Of a stretch of DNA of 64,000 nt, positions 36,496 through 47,002 are shown in pieces; the first letter of the stretch is position 1, and every line of letters begins with the position of its first letter. The notes beneath the pieces are model-generated. The model was given only the letters and a program-made list of their open reading frames with translations. It was not told the origin of the DNA and did not search any database. Where the stretch lies: NCBI GenBank assembly GCA_964425645.1, contig CAYRNC010000002.1, positions 1 through 64,000 on the forward strand, given 5' to 3'. Source of the stretch: CAYRNC01 sp964425645 (GTDB taxonomy: Bacteria; Bacillota; Clostridia; Peptostreptococcales; Anaerovoracaceae). Both the position numbers and the translations under genes were made by a program.

Positions 36496-37254
36496 ATGAG
36501 AACAAAGAGCGAGATCATAGTGATGGCGGTATTGGCGCTGCTGATCGGCTTTCTGATTTCCATGCAGATAGGGACGGCACAAAGCTCTGATATCGGAGGA
36601 CTTATTCCAGTAGAAAAAGCAAACAGCCTAGAACAGCAGTTAAAAAAGGTTCGCGCAGAAAAAGAGGCTATACTGCAGGAATATAATGATCTGGAGGAAA
36701 AGCTTGCCGCTATCGAGGAAAAGAATCTAAGCGAGGATGCCCTGATGCAGGCTATGGCGGCCGATCTGGAGCGCTACAGGATGAGCTCAGGGGTTGTGGA
36801 TGTGGTTGGACCGGGAGTTGTTGTCACCGTTGATGACCCGATACCGACAGAGGATGCGCCGGGTGATGGCTACAGCTTTATCATGATTCGGTATGATCTT
36901 CTTCTTTCACTTGTAAATAAACTTAAAGATGCGGGTGCGGAGGCGATTTCTATCAACGGCCAAAGAATAATTGCCACAACAGAGATCAGCCTTGCAGGGG
37001 ATAATGTCAACATAAATACTATCCCTACAGCACCTCCTTATACGATTAAGGCAATTGGAAACCCCGATACGCTTGATTCCACGCTCACCATACGGTATGG
37101 GATTGTTGAGATAATGCGCAACACACACGGTTTGCAGGTCAGCATCACCAAGCAAAAAGAATTGAGTATACCCAAATATTCCGGCGTGATAAAATTCCGC
37201 TATGCAAAGGAGCCTGAGGAACAGGCGGAAGATTCCAATGGACAAGAGCAGTAA
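36496..37254 (+). CDS. DUF881 protein, first copy (YlxW/YlxX-like)
   Basis: A 252-residue membrane-anchored protein: one N-terminal helix (about 9-28), a coiled coil (about 40-80, LEQQLKKVRAEKEAILQEYNDLEEKL), and a DUF881 domain (VVGPGVVVTVDD, YDLLLSLVNKLKDAGAEAISINGQRIIATTEI). Homologues YlxW and YlxX flank divIB and sbp in Bacillus. Their function is unknown but is presumed to be in the division region. An acidic tail (EEQAEDSNGQEQ) is present only in this copy. Confidence 0.85.
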   Translation: MRTKSEIIVMAVLALLIGFLISMQIGTAQSSDIGGLIPVEKANSLEQQLKKVRAEKEAILQEYNDLEEKLAAIEEKNLSEDALMQAMAADLERYRMSSGVVDVVGPGVVVTVDDPIPTEDAPGDGYSFIMIRYDLLLSLVNKLKDAGAEAISINGQRIIATTEISLAGDNVNINTIPTAPPYTIKAIGNPDTLDSTLTIRYGIVEIMRNTHGLQVSITKQKELSIPKYSGVIKFRYAKEPEEQAEDSNGQEQ

Positions 37255-37263
37255 GGGGGCGGC

Positions 37264-38013
37264 ATGAGGGGAAGTAAAATCATGCTTTTCATATTTTGCT
37301 TTATGATCGGATTGTCTTTGATCGTTCTTGCCCGAATGTCAAACGGCCAACGGCTTTATGTATCACCTAAAGTGCTGGACGAATATCGAATTAATATTGA
37401 GGGTGAAAAACAGGATATGGACAGGCTTAAAGAAAAAATTGAAGAGATGGAGATCAGGTACGGGGAGTATGTGGCAAGGGTCGATGATGAGGCAGCTTTG
37501 TCATCTCATATGAAGGAAGAGCTGGCTAACGATATAGCCCTTTATCGCTTGAAAAGCGGTGTAGCTCCCGCCATAGGGCCCGGTGTTGAGGTGTTTATCG
37601 ACGACGGTGATCAGGAGCTGCTGCCTTGGGAAAATCCAAACGATATTTTAGTTCACGACACCGATATCCTGCTTATCATAAATGATCTAAAGGAGGCCGG
37701 TGCAGAGATTATTTCAGTGAATGGCCAAAGGCTGGTGGACGAATCCGCCATCGTGTGTTCGGGATATACGGTTAGAATAAATGAACAGTTCTTCGCAACC
37801 CCCTATGTCATAAGAGCTATAGGAAACGGCTCTCGAATGGCATCGGCTCTTGTAGGCCCCGGTGGCTACGGCACAGTTTTAAGGGGTGACGGATTAATAT
37901 TTAAAGTGAAAGTTACAGACGATATATATATTCCCGGATATGCGGAAAACCACTATTACAGGTATATGAGTGCAGTAGCTACTGTCAAAAATAAGGAAGG
38001 TGAAAGCAATTGA
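37264..38013 (+). CDS. DUF881 protein, second copy (YlxW/YlxX-like)
   Basis: A 249-residue paralogue of the preceding gene with the same layout: membrane helix (about 7-24), coiled coil (about 38-75), and DUF881 domain (IGPGVEVFIDDGDQEL, DILLIINDLKEAGAEIISVNGQRLVDES). The two copies clearly come from a tandem duplication but have diverged considerably. It overlaps the sbp start by four bases. Function unknown. Confidence 0.85.
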   Translation: MRGSKIMLFIFCFMIGLSLIVLARMSNGQRLYVSPKVLDEYRINIEGEKQDMDRLKEKIEEMEIRYGEYVARVDDEAALSSHMKEELANDIALYRLKSGVAPAIGPGVEVFIDDGDQELLPWENPNDILVHDTDILLIINDLKEAGAEIISVNGQRLVDESAIVCSGYTVRINEQFFATPYVIRAIGNGSRMASALVGPGGYGTVLRGDGLIFKVKVTDDIYIPGYAENHYYRYMSAVATVKNKEGESN

Positions 38014-38378
38014 TTCTTGTTATGTTTTTAGGTCTTATCGCCGGCTTGGTATTGGGCTTTGGCCTGGACGTTACCTATCCTAGTGCGTATTCTTTTTACA
38101 TTACGATGGGTCTTTTGGCAGCCATGGACTCGCTGTTGGGGGCTGTGCGATCTTATATGGAGGGAAGATACAGCAACGCAATTTTCATAAGCGGATTTCT
38201 TGTCAATGCGGTGTTGGCTGCGGTTCTCGTCTATCTCGGTGACCGACTGGGAGTACCCCTTTATTATGCGGTGATATTTGTGTTCGGAGGGCGTTTGTTC
38301 CAAAACCTGGCCGTAATTCGCAGGGTCATAATCGAAAAGTATTTTCTTAAAAAAGCAGGAGATATCTACAAGAAATAG
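38010..38378 (+). CDS. sbp: Small basic family protein (DUF1290)
   Basis: A 122-residue polytopic protein with three to four hydrophobic helices and the family pattern LGLIAGLVLGFGLDVTYPSAYSFYITMGLLAAMDSLLGAVRS. Sbp lies upstream of ftsA-ftsZ in Bacillus, and its role is not established. The start is TTG 38010, preceded by AAGGAAGGTGA, and it overlaps the DUF881 gene by four bases. Confidence 0.88.
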   Translation: MILVMFLGLIAGLVLGFGLDVTYPSAYSFYITMGLLAAMDSLLGAVRSYMEGRYSNAIFISGFLVNAVLAAVLVYLGDRLGVPLYYAVIFVFGGRLFQNLAVIRRVIIEKYFLKKAGDIYKK

Positions 38379-38390
38379 GTGCATATGCAC
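38379..38390. repeat. Perfect 12-bp palindrome GTGCATATGCAC upstream of ftsZ
   Basis: The palindrome begins directly after the sbp stop and lies 12 bp upstream of a perfect TATAAT (38402-38407). It occupies the place of the -35 element, as a regulator-binding site would. No binding protein can be named. Confidence 0.5.
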
Positions 38391-38401
38391 GATGCAGATG
38401 C

Positions 38402-38407
38402 TATAAT
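38402..38407 (+). promoter_or_regulatory. Possible -10 element of an ftsZ promoter
   Basis: TATAAT lies 40 bp upstream of the ftsZ start. No convincing -35 exists at the right distance. Instead a 12-bp palindrome lies there, so the promoter may need an activator or be repressed. Confidence 0.45.
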
Positions 38408-38446
38408 TAGTATGATTCACTATTATGAACCAGGAGGATGGCTGAA

Positions 38447-39613
38447 ATGCTTCATTTTGAAGTAAACGAAGAAAGAAGCGCTCAAATAAAGGTAATCGGA
38501 ATAGGCGGCGGTGGGAGCAACGCGGTCAATCGGATGATTGACGCAGGATTGAAGGGTGTCGCCTTTATTGCTATAAATACAGACAAACAGGCCCTTTCCG
38601 GCTCTAAGGCCGAAACGAAGATTCAAATAGGAGAAAAGCTGACAAAAGGGCTGGGGGCCGGGGCCAATCCGGAGGTGGGACAGAAGGCCGCTGAAGAGAA
38701 TATCGATGATCTTTCCAAATATATAGCCGGTTCCGACATGGTATTTATTACTGCAGGAATGGGGGGAGGGACCGGGACAGGTGCCGCTCCGGTCATCGCT
38801 AAGGCGGCTAAAGATGCCGGAATACTGACGGTAGGCGTCGTTACAAAACCCTTTACCTTTGAAGGGAAAAAAAGGAGAGAGCATGCGGATTTAGGCATAA
38901 AATTCTTAAAAAAATATGTGGATTCACTGGTGGTGGTTCCTAACGATAAACTCCTTCAAATAGCAGAAAAAAACACGACTATGCTGGAGGCTTTTAATAT
39001 GGCAGACGAGGTTTTAAAGCAGGGCGTACAGGGAATATCCGACCTTATAGCGGAGGCAGGCCTGATAAACCTGGATTTTGCCGATGTTAAAACCGTTATG
39101 AATGACAGAGGCATAGCTCATATGGGTGTCGGCCGCGGTAAGGGGGAAAAGCGTGTTTCGGAAGCAGTAAAGGATGCTGTAGAAAGCCCTCTGCTAGAAA
39201 CCACCATAAGCGGCGCGAAGGCAATTTTGCTCAATATCATGGGCGGTTATGATTTGGGTATGCTGGAGGTAAATGAGGCTGCAGATCAAATCGAGAAATC
39301 AGCGGACAAGGATGCCATCGTAATTTTTGGCGCATCGGTTAAAGAAGAGCTTCAGGATGAAATTATAATTACGGTCATAGCTACCGGTTTTGAGGACCGC
39401 GGATCAGATCTGAATATTTCTGCAGGAAGAGATATTTTAAGGCCGCAAACGGCCCGTGAGCAGGAGATGCTTGGTGAGACACCGGGCGATGACGGACAAG
39501 CGATGCAAGCTAGGCAGCAGGAAACGGAACTTGACAATCAAACTGAAAAGAAGGATGTTTCAGGCTTCACCATACCGTCTTTCCTGCGGGACAGAAGTGG
39601 CGAATATCGATAA
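38447..39613 (+). CDS. ftsZ: Cell division GTPase FtsZ
   Basis: Tubulin-like protein that forms the division ring. It has 388 residues from ATG 38447, nine bases after AGGAGG. ATG 38438 abuts the ribosome site and is not used. Motifs: [15 protein letters not shown], the tubulin signature [16 protein letters not shown] near residue 104, and the T7 loop [11 protein letters not shown]. The C-terminal conserved peptide [10 protein letters not shown], which usually docks FtsA, is intact, although no ftsA gene is in the cluster. Confidence 0.97.
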   Translation: MLHFEVNEERSAQIKVIGIGGGGSNAVNRMIDAGLKGVAFIAINTDKQALSGSKAETKIQIGEKLTKGLGAGANPEVGQKAAEENIDDLSKYIAGSDMVFITAGMGGGTGTGAAPVIAKAAKDAGILTVGVVTKPFTFEGKKRREHADLGIKFLKKYVDSLVVVPNDKLLQIAEKNTTMLEAFNMADEVLKQGVQGISDLIAEAGLINLDFADVKTVMNDRGIAHMGVGRGKGEKRVSEAVKDAVESPLLETTISGAKAILLNIMGGYDLGMLEVNEAADQIEKSADKDAIVIFGASVKEELQDEIIITVIATGFEDRGSDLNISAGRDILRPQTAREQEMLGETPGDDGQAMQARQQETELDNQTEKKDVSGFTIPSFLRDRSGEYR

Positions 39614-39630
39614 AAACCGCTTGGCAGGAG

Positions 39631-39655
39631 GCCGGAATAACCGGCTATTCTTATT
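39631..39655 (+). terminator. Weak terminator after ftsZ
   Basis: Stem GCCGG/CCGGC with a 5-base loop (39631-39645) is followed by a T-rich but broken tract. It marks the end of the dcw cluster. Confidence 0.5.
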
Positions 39656-39673
39656 CACACCAAAGGATTAGAA

Positions 39674-40483
39674 TTGAGGCGAATATCATCTTTAAATAAT
39701 CCGATTCTGAAGTCTGTTAAAGGTCTGAAGCGGAAAAAAAACAGGGATAAAGAAAAAAGCTATCTGATCGAGGGATATAATCTTATTGAAGAGGCTTTAA
39801 AGCATGATGAATGCATAAGGTGTATCCTGATAAGGGAATCGCTTGTCTGGAACAAGAAATTTAAAAAAGACATTTCAGATTTGCATAAATCCCGTGCCGA
39901 GTTATATTCGATACAGGATGATGCGTTTCAACAGATATGCGACACAAAGACATCCCAAGGAGTGATGGCCGTAATCAAACGCAGAATTTGGAATCCCGAT
40001 GACTTTTTCCAAAAGGAAGGCAATGGAAACATCATAGTTTTGGATCGCTTGCAGGACCCCGGTAATGTGGGAACAATTCTGAGGACCGCGGAGGCCGCCG
40101 GTTTTCAAGGCGCTTTAATACTGAAGGGGACAGCCGACGTCTACAGCGCTAAAACAGTAAGGGTTGCATCGGGTTCCCTTTTTCGTTTGCCCATACTGTT
40201 TTCGGAGGGCTCCTTAACAGCTTTTGAGCTGTTGCACAGATACGGCAAACAAATAGTGGTATCCAGCCCTTATCTGGGACAATACTATTATAAATGTAAT
40301 TTAAAACAACATGTTGCAATAGTTGTGGGAAACGAGGGAGGAGGTATAGACCCCGTCCTTCTTGAAAATGCAGACATAAAAGTTATGATTCCAATGATGG
40401 AAGCGTCGGAATCACTTAATGTAGCGGTGGCTGCCGGGATACTTATGTATGAATCTATAAGGGGGAACGGAGGAAAAATATAA
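39674..40483 (+). CDS. TrmH/SpoU-family RNA 2'-O-methyltransferase
   Basis: A 269-residue SPOUT methyltransferase with an N-terminal substrate-binding domain (SSLNNPILKSVKGLKRKKNRDKEKSYLIEGYNLIEEAL). The knotted SAM domain contains LDRLQDPGNVGTILRTAEAAG near residue 119, VVGNEGGGI and IPMMEASESLNVAVAAGILMYE. This form is usually placed beside pheS, as here, and resembles the 23S rRNA methyltransferases of the TsnR/RlmB group. The exact nucleotide is unknown. The start is TTG 39674 after AAAGGA. Confidence 0.88.
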   Translation: MRRISSLNNPILKSVKGLKRKKNRDKEKSYLIEGYNLIEEALKHDECIRCILIRESLVWNKKFKKDISDLHKSRAELYSIQDDAFQQICDTKTSQGVMAVIKRRIWNPDDFFQKEGNGNIIVLDRLQDPGNVGTILRTAEAAGFQGALILKGTADVYSAKTVRVASGSLFRLPILFSEGSLTAFELLHRYGKQIVVSSPYLGQYYYKCNLKQHVAIVVGNEGGGIDPVLLENADIKVMIPMMEASESLNVAVAAGILMYESIRGNGGKI

Positions 40484-40487
40484 ACAA

Positions 40488-41501
<1,014 letters not shown>

Positions 41502-41513
41502 GGGGGCTTAGCT

Positions 41514-43911
41514 GTGCTGGTATATAGGGAATGGTTGGAAGAATACATCGATGTGCCTTTAGACATGGATGATTTTAAAGAGCGCATGATAATGTCAGGC
41601 TCTAATATTGAAGATGTCAGGATCTATGGCAAGGGGATTGAAAAAGCGGTAGCAGGTAAGGTTCTGTCCGTTGAAAAGCATAAGGACGCAGACAGATTGT
41701 TCGTTTGCATCGTAGATGTAGGAAAAGAAGTTCCTGTAAAAATTGTAACAGGAGCGGATAATATCTATGTCGGCGCCAACGTACCGGTCGTTTTAGAAGG
41801 GGGAAGGCTGCCGAACGGGAGGGCAATAAAAAAAGGAAGCATTANNNNNNNNNNAGTCCGAAGGCATGCTATGTTCCGCGAAGGAATTAGGGTATGAGGA
41901 TAAAGTTATTCCCGCTTTCCACAGGGACGGCATATGGATACTTTCAAAAGACTGTGACCCGGGGTTAAATTTGGTGGAGGCACTGGGGCTGAAAGGTGAA
42001 GTAATAGATTTTGAGATTACTCCCAACCGCCCGGATTGTCTTTCCATGATAGGAATGGCAAGAGAGGCTGCAGCGGTATTCGGCGGTGCAATACTATTGC
42101 CTGACTGCCGATGCATAAAGGAAAGCGCGGATGAGGATGAATGTATCAAGGTGGAAATTAAAAGACCCGACCTTTGTTCAAGATATGTTGCCAGAATTAT
42201 CGAAGATGTGAAGATTAAACAGTCGCCATGGTGGCTTCAAAAAAGATTGATGTATGCAGGAATGCGGCCTATCAATAACATCGTAGACATAACTAATTAT
42301 GTGATGTTGGAATATGGTCAGCCGATACACGCTTTCGATATAAGACAGATAAGGGGATCAAGAATAATTGTCGATACTGCAAAGGAAGGTGAAGTATTTA
42401 CTACATTGGACGGAACGACAAGGATTCTCAAGAAAGATATGTTGATGATCAAGGATTCGGAAAGGGCGGTGGCCATCGCCGGAGTGATGGGAGGAATTAA
42501 CTCTGGCATTGAGGCCGATACAAATACCATCGTAATTGAATCGGCTAACTTCCTAGATGACAGTGTACGTGCCACATCAAAATCTTTAGGTCTCCGAACC
42601 GAAGCCTCTTCCAGATTTGAAAAGGGTATTGATCCGAATCTGGCGGCGGATGCCGCAAACAGAGTTTGTTACCTGGCTGAATTGCTCGGTGCAGGTACCG
42701 TTATTTCACGTTCGGTAGATGTATATCCTTCTCCAAGGTCGGCGAAAACGATTGCTGTGAGAGTGGACAGAATCAACAAAATTCTCGGCATCGATCTTTC
42801 TCAAAAGAAGATGATTTCTATTTTCACTTCCTTGGGCATGCTTACAGAGTTTTTTGAAAAAACGATAAACGTTACCCCTCCGACTGTAAGAATGGACATC
42901 ATGACTGAGGAGGATTGTGCGGAGGAAATTGCGAGGATGTACGGGTATGACCGACTTCCTTTGTCCATACCCAAAGGAAACAGCCGTGCGGGGAAATCGC
43001 AAAATCATATTGTGCGGGACCTGGCGAAAGAATCCTTAATCGGGATGGGGCTATATGAGATACAGACTTATTCTTTTTCCAATCCAAAAGGAATGGAAAA
43101 AATAATCAGGCAAAAGGACAGCCCTTTTCACGATTTTATTAAATTAATGAATCCGCTGGGTGAGGAAAACAGCGTTATGCGTACTATGCTTACCCCTAAT
43201 ATGTTAGAGACATTGGAAAGGAATATATCAAGAGGAGTACGGGCCGTAAGAGCATTTGAAATAGGCAACACCTTTTTGAATTCATTCGATGAAAAAGGCT
43301 TGCCCAAAGAACAGGAGTCTTTATGTATTGGTTTTTATGGAGATTCAGAAAGCTTCTATACCCTTAAAGGAACAATTAATGAGCTCTTAATTAAACTGGG
43401 TCTGTACGATGCAAGGTTCGAGGCGTTTAACGGATCAGACACCTATCATCCCGGAAAATGTGCATTGATATATATAGGGGATACAAAATTAGGTATAATG
43501 GGAGAACTTCATCCCGATGTGACGGAACTTTATGATGTGGAACAAAAAATATATTGCTTGGAATTAAATTTTGGACTTCTTTCTAGACAGGCGAATTTGG
43601 CACGCTATTACAGGCCTCTGCCAAGATATCCTGCTGCAGACAGAGATATTGCACTTTTACTCGATGAGGATGTAAAAGCAGCCGACGTAGAACGCATTAT
43701 TCGAAGCGAAGGCGGGGAATTGCTTAAGGATGTGATTCTTTTCGATGTGTACAGGGGCAAACAAATTCCCGACAGTAAAAAAAGCGCGGCTTTCTCATTG
43801 ACATACAGATCCGATGACCGCACGCTTACGGATGAAGAAGTTGCACCGATTCATAATAGGATACTGGAACAGTTAAAAAAACAATTAGGCGCGGAATTAC
43901 GAAAAATCTGA
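41514..43911 (+). CDS. pheT: Phenylalanine--tRNA ligase beta subunit, split only by a 10-N gap
   Basis: Editing and tRNA-binding subunit of PheRS, about 800 residues. It starts at GTG 41514 (AGGGGG upstream). The first 110 residues include the tRNA-binding OB domain (GKVLSVEKHKDADRLFVCIVDVG). After the N run the frame changes, but SEGMLCSAKELG, B3/B4 editing parts, B5 (PTVRMDIMTEEDCAEEIARMYGYDRLP) and the C-terminal anticodon-binding domain (YPAADRDIALLLDEDV) follow in order. The family segment IRGVxSEGML would need nine bases in the gap, which restores the frame. The apparent frameshift is therefore an artefact of the placeholder, not a broken gene. Confidence 0.92.
41845..41854. other. Assembly gap (10 N) in pheT
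   Basis: Ten N within the conserved IRGV-SEGM segment. A true length divisible by three (probably nine) is needed for an open pheT. Confidence 0.95.
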
Positions 43912-43965
43912 TTTCCAACAACGGAATTAGGGTAAAGATATTGTCGCAATAGGAGGTTTGGTGTC

Positions 43966-44598
43966 ATGGAGGAACGCAACAAGGTCAATGTTAAAATCTT
44001 TGGTCAGGAATTCATCATCTCCGGCGATTTGCCAAGAGAACAAATTATAAAAATTGCCGACTATGTGGATCGAAAAATGCATGAAATTGCCGACGCCGTT
44101 CCATCCTGCTCTATGTCATCCTTAGCGGTGCTGACCGCTGTAAACTGTACCGATGAATATTTTAAATCCGCGGATAGAGTTAATGAGCTGAACCAGGGGA
44201 TCCAGGAGATGGATAAAGATGCCCGTCACTATGCTCAGCTATGGGAAGAGGCTAAGCGGAATTTTTTACAGTATAAAGAGGATGCACAGGCGGCCATTGA
44301 CCATAAAGATGAGACTCAAAGGCTTTTTAACGAAAAAACAGTGGAATATAATGAGCTGGCTTCAAAATTTCGCGAATTGGAATTGAAAAACGAAAGCCTA
44401 AAACGCAAAAACGATAATTTAATAAAGCGGATAGAGGCCTATGATGAGGAGAGAGAATCAACCGTAGCCATGTCAAAGGAGCTTGAGGCTAAATGCAGGG
44501 ATTTGGAAAGCAGCTTTTTTGATCTTCAGATGGAAAACATTCAGCTCAAGGGCGAATTGGACAGGCATAAGAAGATAATAGATCAAGATGAACGATAA
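43966..44598 (+). CDS. zapA: ZapA-like division protein with a long coiled coil
   Basis: The first 75 residues are a ZapA domain (VNVKIFGQEFIISGDLPREQIIKIADYVDRKMHEIADAVPSCS...AVLTAVNCTDEYFK), which in other bacteria cross-links FtsZ filaments. The remaining 135 residues are almost all predicted coiled coil (FREL, ELKNESLKRKNDNLIKRIEAYDEERES). At 210 residues it is about twice the usual ZapA length. It overlaps mutS2 by 11 bp. The zapA-mutS2 neighbourhood is common in Firmicutes. Confidence 0.88.
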   Translation: MEERNKVNVKIFGQEFIISGDLPREQIIKIADYVDRKMHEIADAVPSCSMSSLAVLTAVNCTDEYFKSADRVNELNQGIQEMDKDARHYAQLWEEAKRNFLQYKEDAQAAIDHKDETQRLFNEKTVEYNELASKFRELELKNESLKRKNDNLIKRIEAYDEERESTVAMSKELEAKCRDLESSFFDLQMENIQLKGELDRHKKIIDQDER

Positions 44599-46963
44599 AA
44601 CGTACCAGGTTTTAGAATTAAATAAGATAAAAGAAAAATTGGCGGAAGAGGCATATTCAGCTATGGCAAAGGCAACTATAGATTGCATGAAGCCCTCCTT
44701 CGACTTACACCAGATTAAAGAGTGGCAGGCGGAAACCTCGGAAGCGGTTTCCGTTATTCTGCATAAAGGGGCCTTGACTCTCGGGGACTATTTCGATATT
44801 CATTCTCACGCAGGCCTGGCTGAAAAAGGCGGCGTTTTATCCATGAAACAGCTTCTTCTTGTTCTCTGTAATCTGCAAGCGGCCCGCCGCGTCGATATTT
44901 TTCTTAGCGGCGATTTGCCGTCTATACCGAGAATCAGGGAAATAGGGGATCTTTTATGTATCCATAAGAATATCGAGGAGAAAATAGATCGCTCCATCGT
45001 ATCAGAGGATGAGATGTCCGACAATGCCAGTTCTGAACTTGGAAGGTTGCGCCGAAGCATAGCGCTTAAAAACGAAGCTATACGGAATAAAATGAACAGT
45101 ATTTTAACCTTTTATGACAATAAAGGATTTCTTCAAGATGCCGTGATCACTTTAAGGCAGGGAAGATATGTAATTCCGATCAAGCAAGAACACAGACAAA
45201 AAATTTCCGGAATCATTCACGACCAGTCCTCTTCAGGGGCTACACTTTTCATGGAGCCTCAAATAATAGTTAATATGAACAACGACCTTAGGGAGCTGGA
45301 ATTGGCGGAACAAAGGGAAGTGCAAAGAATATTGTCCCTTTTGTCTTCAGATGTTGCCGACATTGCCGACGAGTTAAGGAATAATCAGGAACTGTTGGTA
45401 GAACTGGATGTTATCTTCGCACGGGGCAGGCTTTCGTGTAAGATGAAGGGAGAAGAGCCGCTAATAAATAAAGGGTCTTATCTTCGGCTTAAAGAAGCAA
45501 GGCATCCCTTGATTGATCCTGATTCCGTGGTGCCCATCACGCTTTCGATAGGATCGGATTATCATACTTTAGTTGTCACAGGACCAAATACAGGAGGGAA
45601 AACCGTTACTTTAAAAACAGTAGGATTGTTGCTTTTAATGGCTCAATCGGGTCTGCACATTCCCGCCGAGGTGGGCAGTGAAATTCCTGTAATGAGGCAG
45701 ATCTTTGCCGATATCGGCGACGAGCAAAGCATTGAGCAAAACCTTTCGACCTTTTCTTCGCACATGGCCAATATTGTGAACATAATTAAGGAGGCGGATT
45801 CTGATACTTTAGTTCTTCTTGATGAATTGGGGGCGGGCACTGACCCTACCGAGGGGGCGGCGTTAGCCATTTCTATCCTAAAGAATCTTTATGAAAAAAA
45901 AGCATTAACCCTTGCCACTACCCACTACACCGAACTAAAAAAATTTGCAATCGCAACGCCCGGTGTGCAAAATGCTTCAATGGAATTCAATGTGAATACC
46001 TTATCTCCCAGCTTCAGACTCATCATCGGAACCCCGGGTAAATCGAATGCATTTGAGATCGCTTCAAAGCTGGGCCTTCCCGAAGAATTGATCGATTATG
46101 CAAGGGGTCTTTTAGGAAGAAATGATATAGCTTTTGAGGATGTCATTGCGTCCGTTGAAAAAGACAGGAAAGCGGCTGAAGAAGAGCGGGATCTGGCAAT
46201 ATCCCTTCGCCTTGAGATTGATAGGAGGAAAGAAGAATTAGATCGTGAAAAAGATGAATTCAGAAGGCGAAAAGAAGGCATCCTCGCTAAGGCAAAGGAA
46301 GAGGCCAAAGAAATAGTAAAGGAAACTAAGGATTTTGCAGATCACATAAGAAAGGACCTGAAAAAGCTCGAGAGCTACAGCGATGTTACAAAAAGAAATA
46401 GGGACCAGGAAGCAATCAGAATGAAACTCAAAAACAGACAGGAGCAATATAGAGAAAGGATAGCTGTTCCTTTAAACAGACAGCCCGTGGATCCGTCAGC
46501 GCTCAGGCTGGGGGATAGGGTATGGATCTTGGGTTTTGATCAAAAAGGAGAGGTAATTGCGTTACCTGATGAGAAGGATGAAATACAAGTCCGGGTCGGG
46601 CTCATGAAAATAAATGTTAATGTTGGAAATGTAAGCCTCATTGATCGAGGCGGATCGGGCAAAGCAAAGAAAAAAAATCAGCAAAGATATGGCATGATTT
46701 TCGAAAACAAGGTAAAATCTATAGATCCAACAATAAATGTGCTCGGTAAAGTTTTAGACGATGCTCTTTTAGATGTAGATAAATATCTTGATGACGCATA
46801 TATAGCCGGGTTAAGAGAGGTCACGGTTATTCACGGCCGTGGAACGGGGACATTGAGGGAGGGGCTGGCCGGCATGTTCAGATCCCATAAACACGTAGAA
46901 GCATTTCGAGTAGGTTCCCATCAGGAAGGCGGTGATGGTGTTACGGTAGTTACACTTAAATAA
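44588..46963 (+). CDS. mutS2: Endonuclease/ribosome-rescue ATPase MutS2
   Basis: MutS-family ATPase that lacks the mismatch-recognition domain. In Bacillus it splits collided ribosomes. The 791 residues show a core/clamp region, Walker A GPNTGGKTVTLKTVGL near residue 330, Walker B LVLLDELGAGTDPTEGAAL, and a long coiled coil (about 515-620). A KOW-like part (LRLGDRVWILGFDQKGEVIAL) is next, and the C-terminal Smr nuclease domain starts at about 715 (LDVDKYLDDAYIAGLREVTVIHGRGTGTLREG). All the motifs of an active enzyme are visible. Confidence 0.95.
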   Translation: MNDKTYQVLELNKIKEKLAEEAYSAMAKATIDCMKPSFDLHQIKEWQAETSEAVSVILHKGALTLGDYFDIHSHAGLAEKGGVLSMKQLLLVLCNLQAARRVDIFLSGDLPSIPRIREIGDLLCIHKNIEEKIDRSIVSEDEMSDNASSELGRLRRSIALKNEAIRNKMNSILTFYDNKGFLQDAVITLRQGRYVIPIKQEHRQKISGIIHDQSSSGATLFMEPQIIVNMNNDLRELELAEQREVQRILSLLSSDVADIADELRNNQELLVELDVIFARGRLSCKMKGEEPLINKGSYLRLKEARHPLIDPDSVVPITLSIGSDYHTLVVTGPNTGGKTVTLKTVGLLLLMAQSGLHIPAEVGSEIPVMRQIFADIGDEQSIEQNLSTFSSHMANIVNIIKEADSDTLVLLDELGAGTDPTEGAALAISILKNLYEKKALTLATTHYTELKKFAIATPGVQNASMEFNVNTLSPSFRLIIGTPGKSNAFEIASKLGLPEELIDYARGLLGRNDIAFEDVIASVEKDRKAAEEERDLAISLRLEIDRRKEELDREKDEFRRRKEGILAKAKEEAKEIVKETKDFADHIRKDLKKLESYSDVTKRNRDQEAIRMKLKNRQEQYRERIAVPLNRQPVDPSALRLGDRVWILGFDQKGEVIALPDEKDEIQVRVGLMKINVNVGNVSLIDRGGSGKAKKKNQQRYGMIFENKVKSIDPTINVLGKVLDDALLDVDKYLDDAYIAGLREVTVIHGRGTGTLREGLAGMFRSHKHVEAFRVGSHQEGGDGVTVVTLK

Positions 46964-47002
46964 AACGCCGTAGGAAAGAATCAAATGATAGGAGAAAAAT
47001 GA

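Noticed and set aside
39614..40487. T-box leader in front of pheST
   Set aside because: The gaps before the methyltransferase gene and pheS are too short (60 bp and 4 bp), and no T-box motif is visible.
41845..41897. Frameshift making pheT a pseudogene
   Set aside because: The shift coincides with a 10-N run. A nine-base gap restores one continuous PheT with every domain present.
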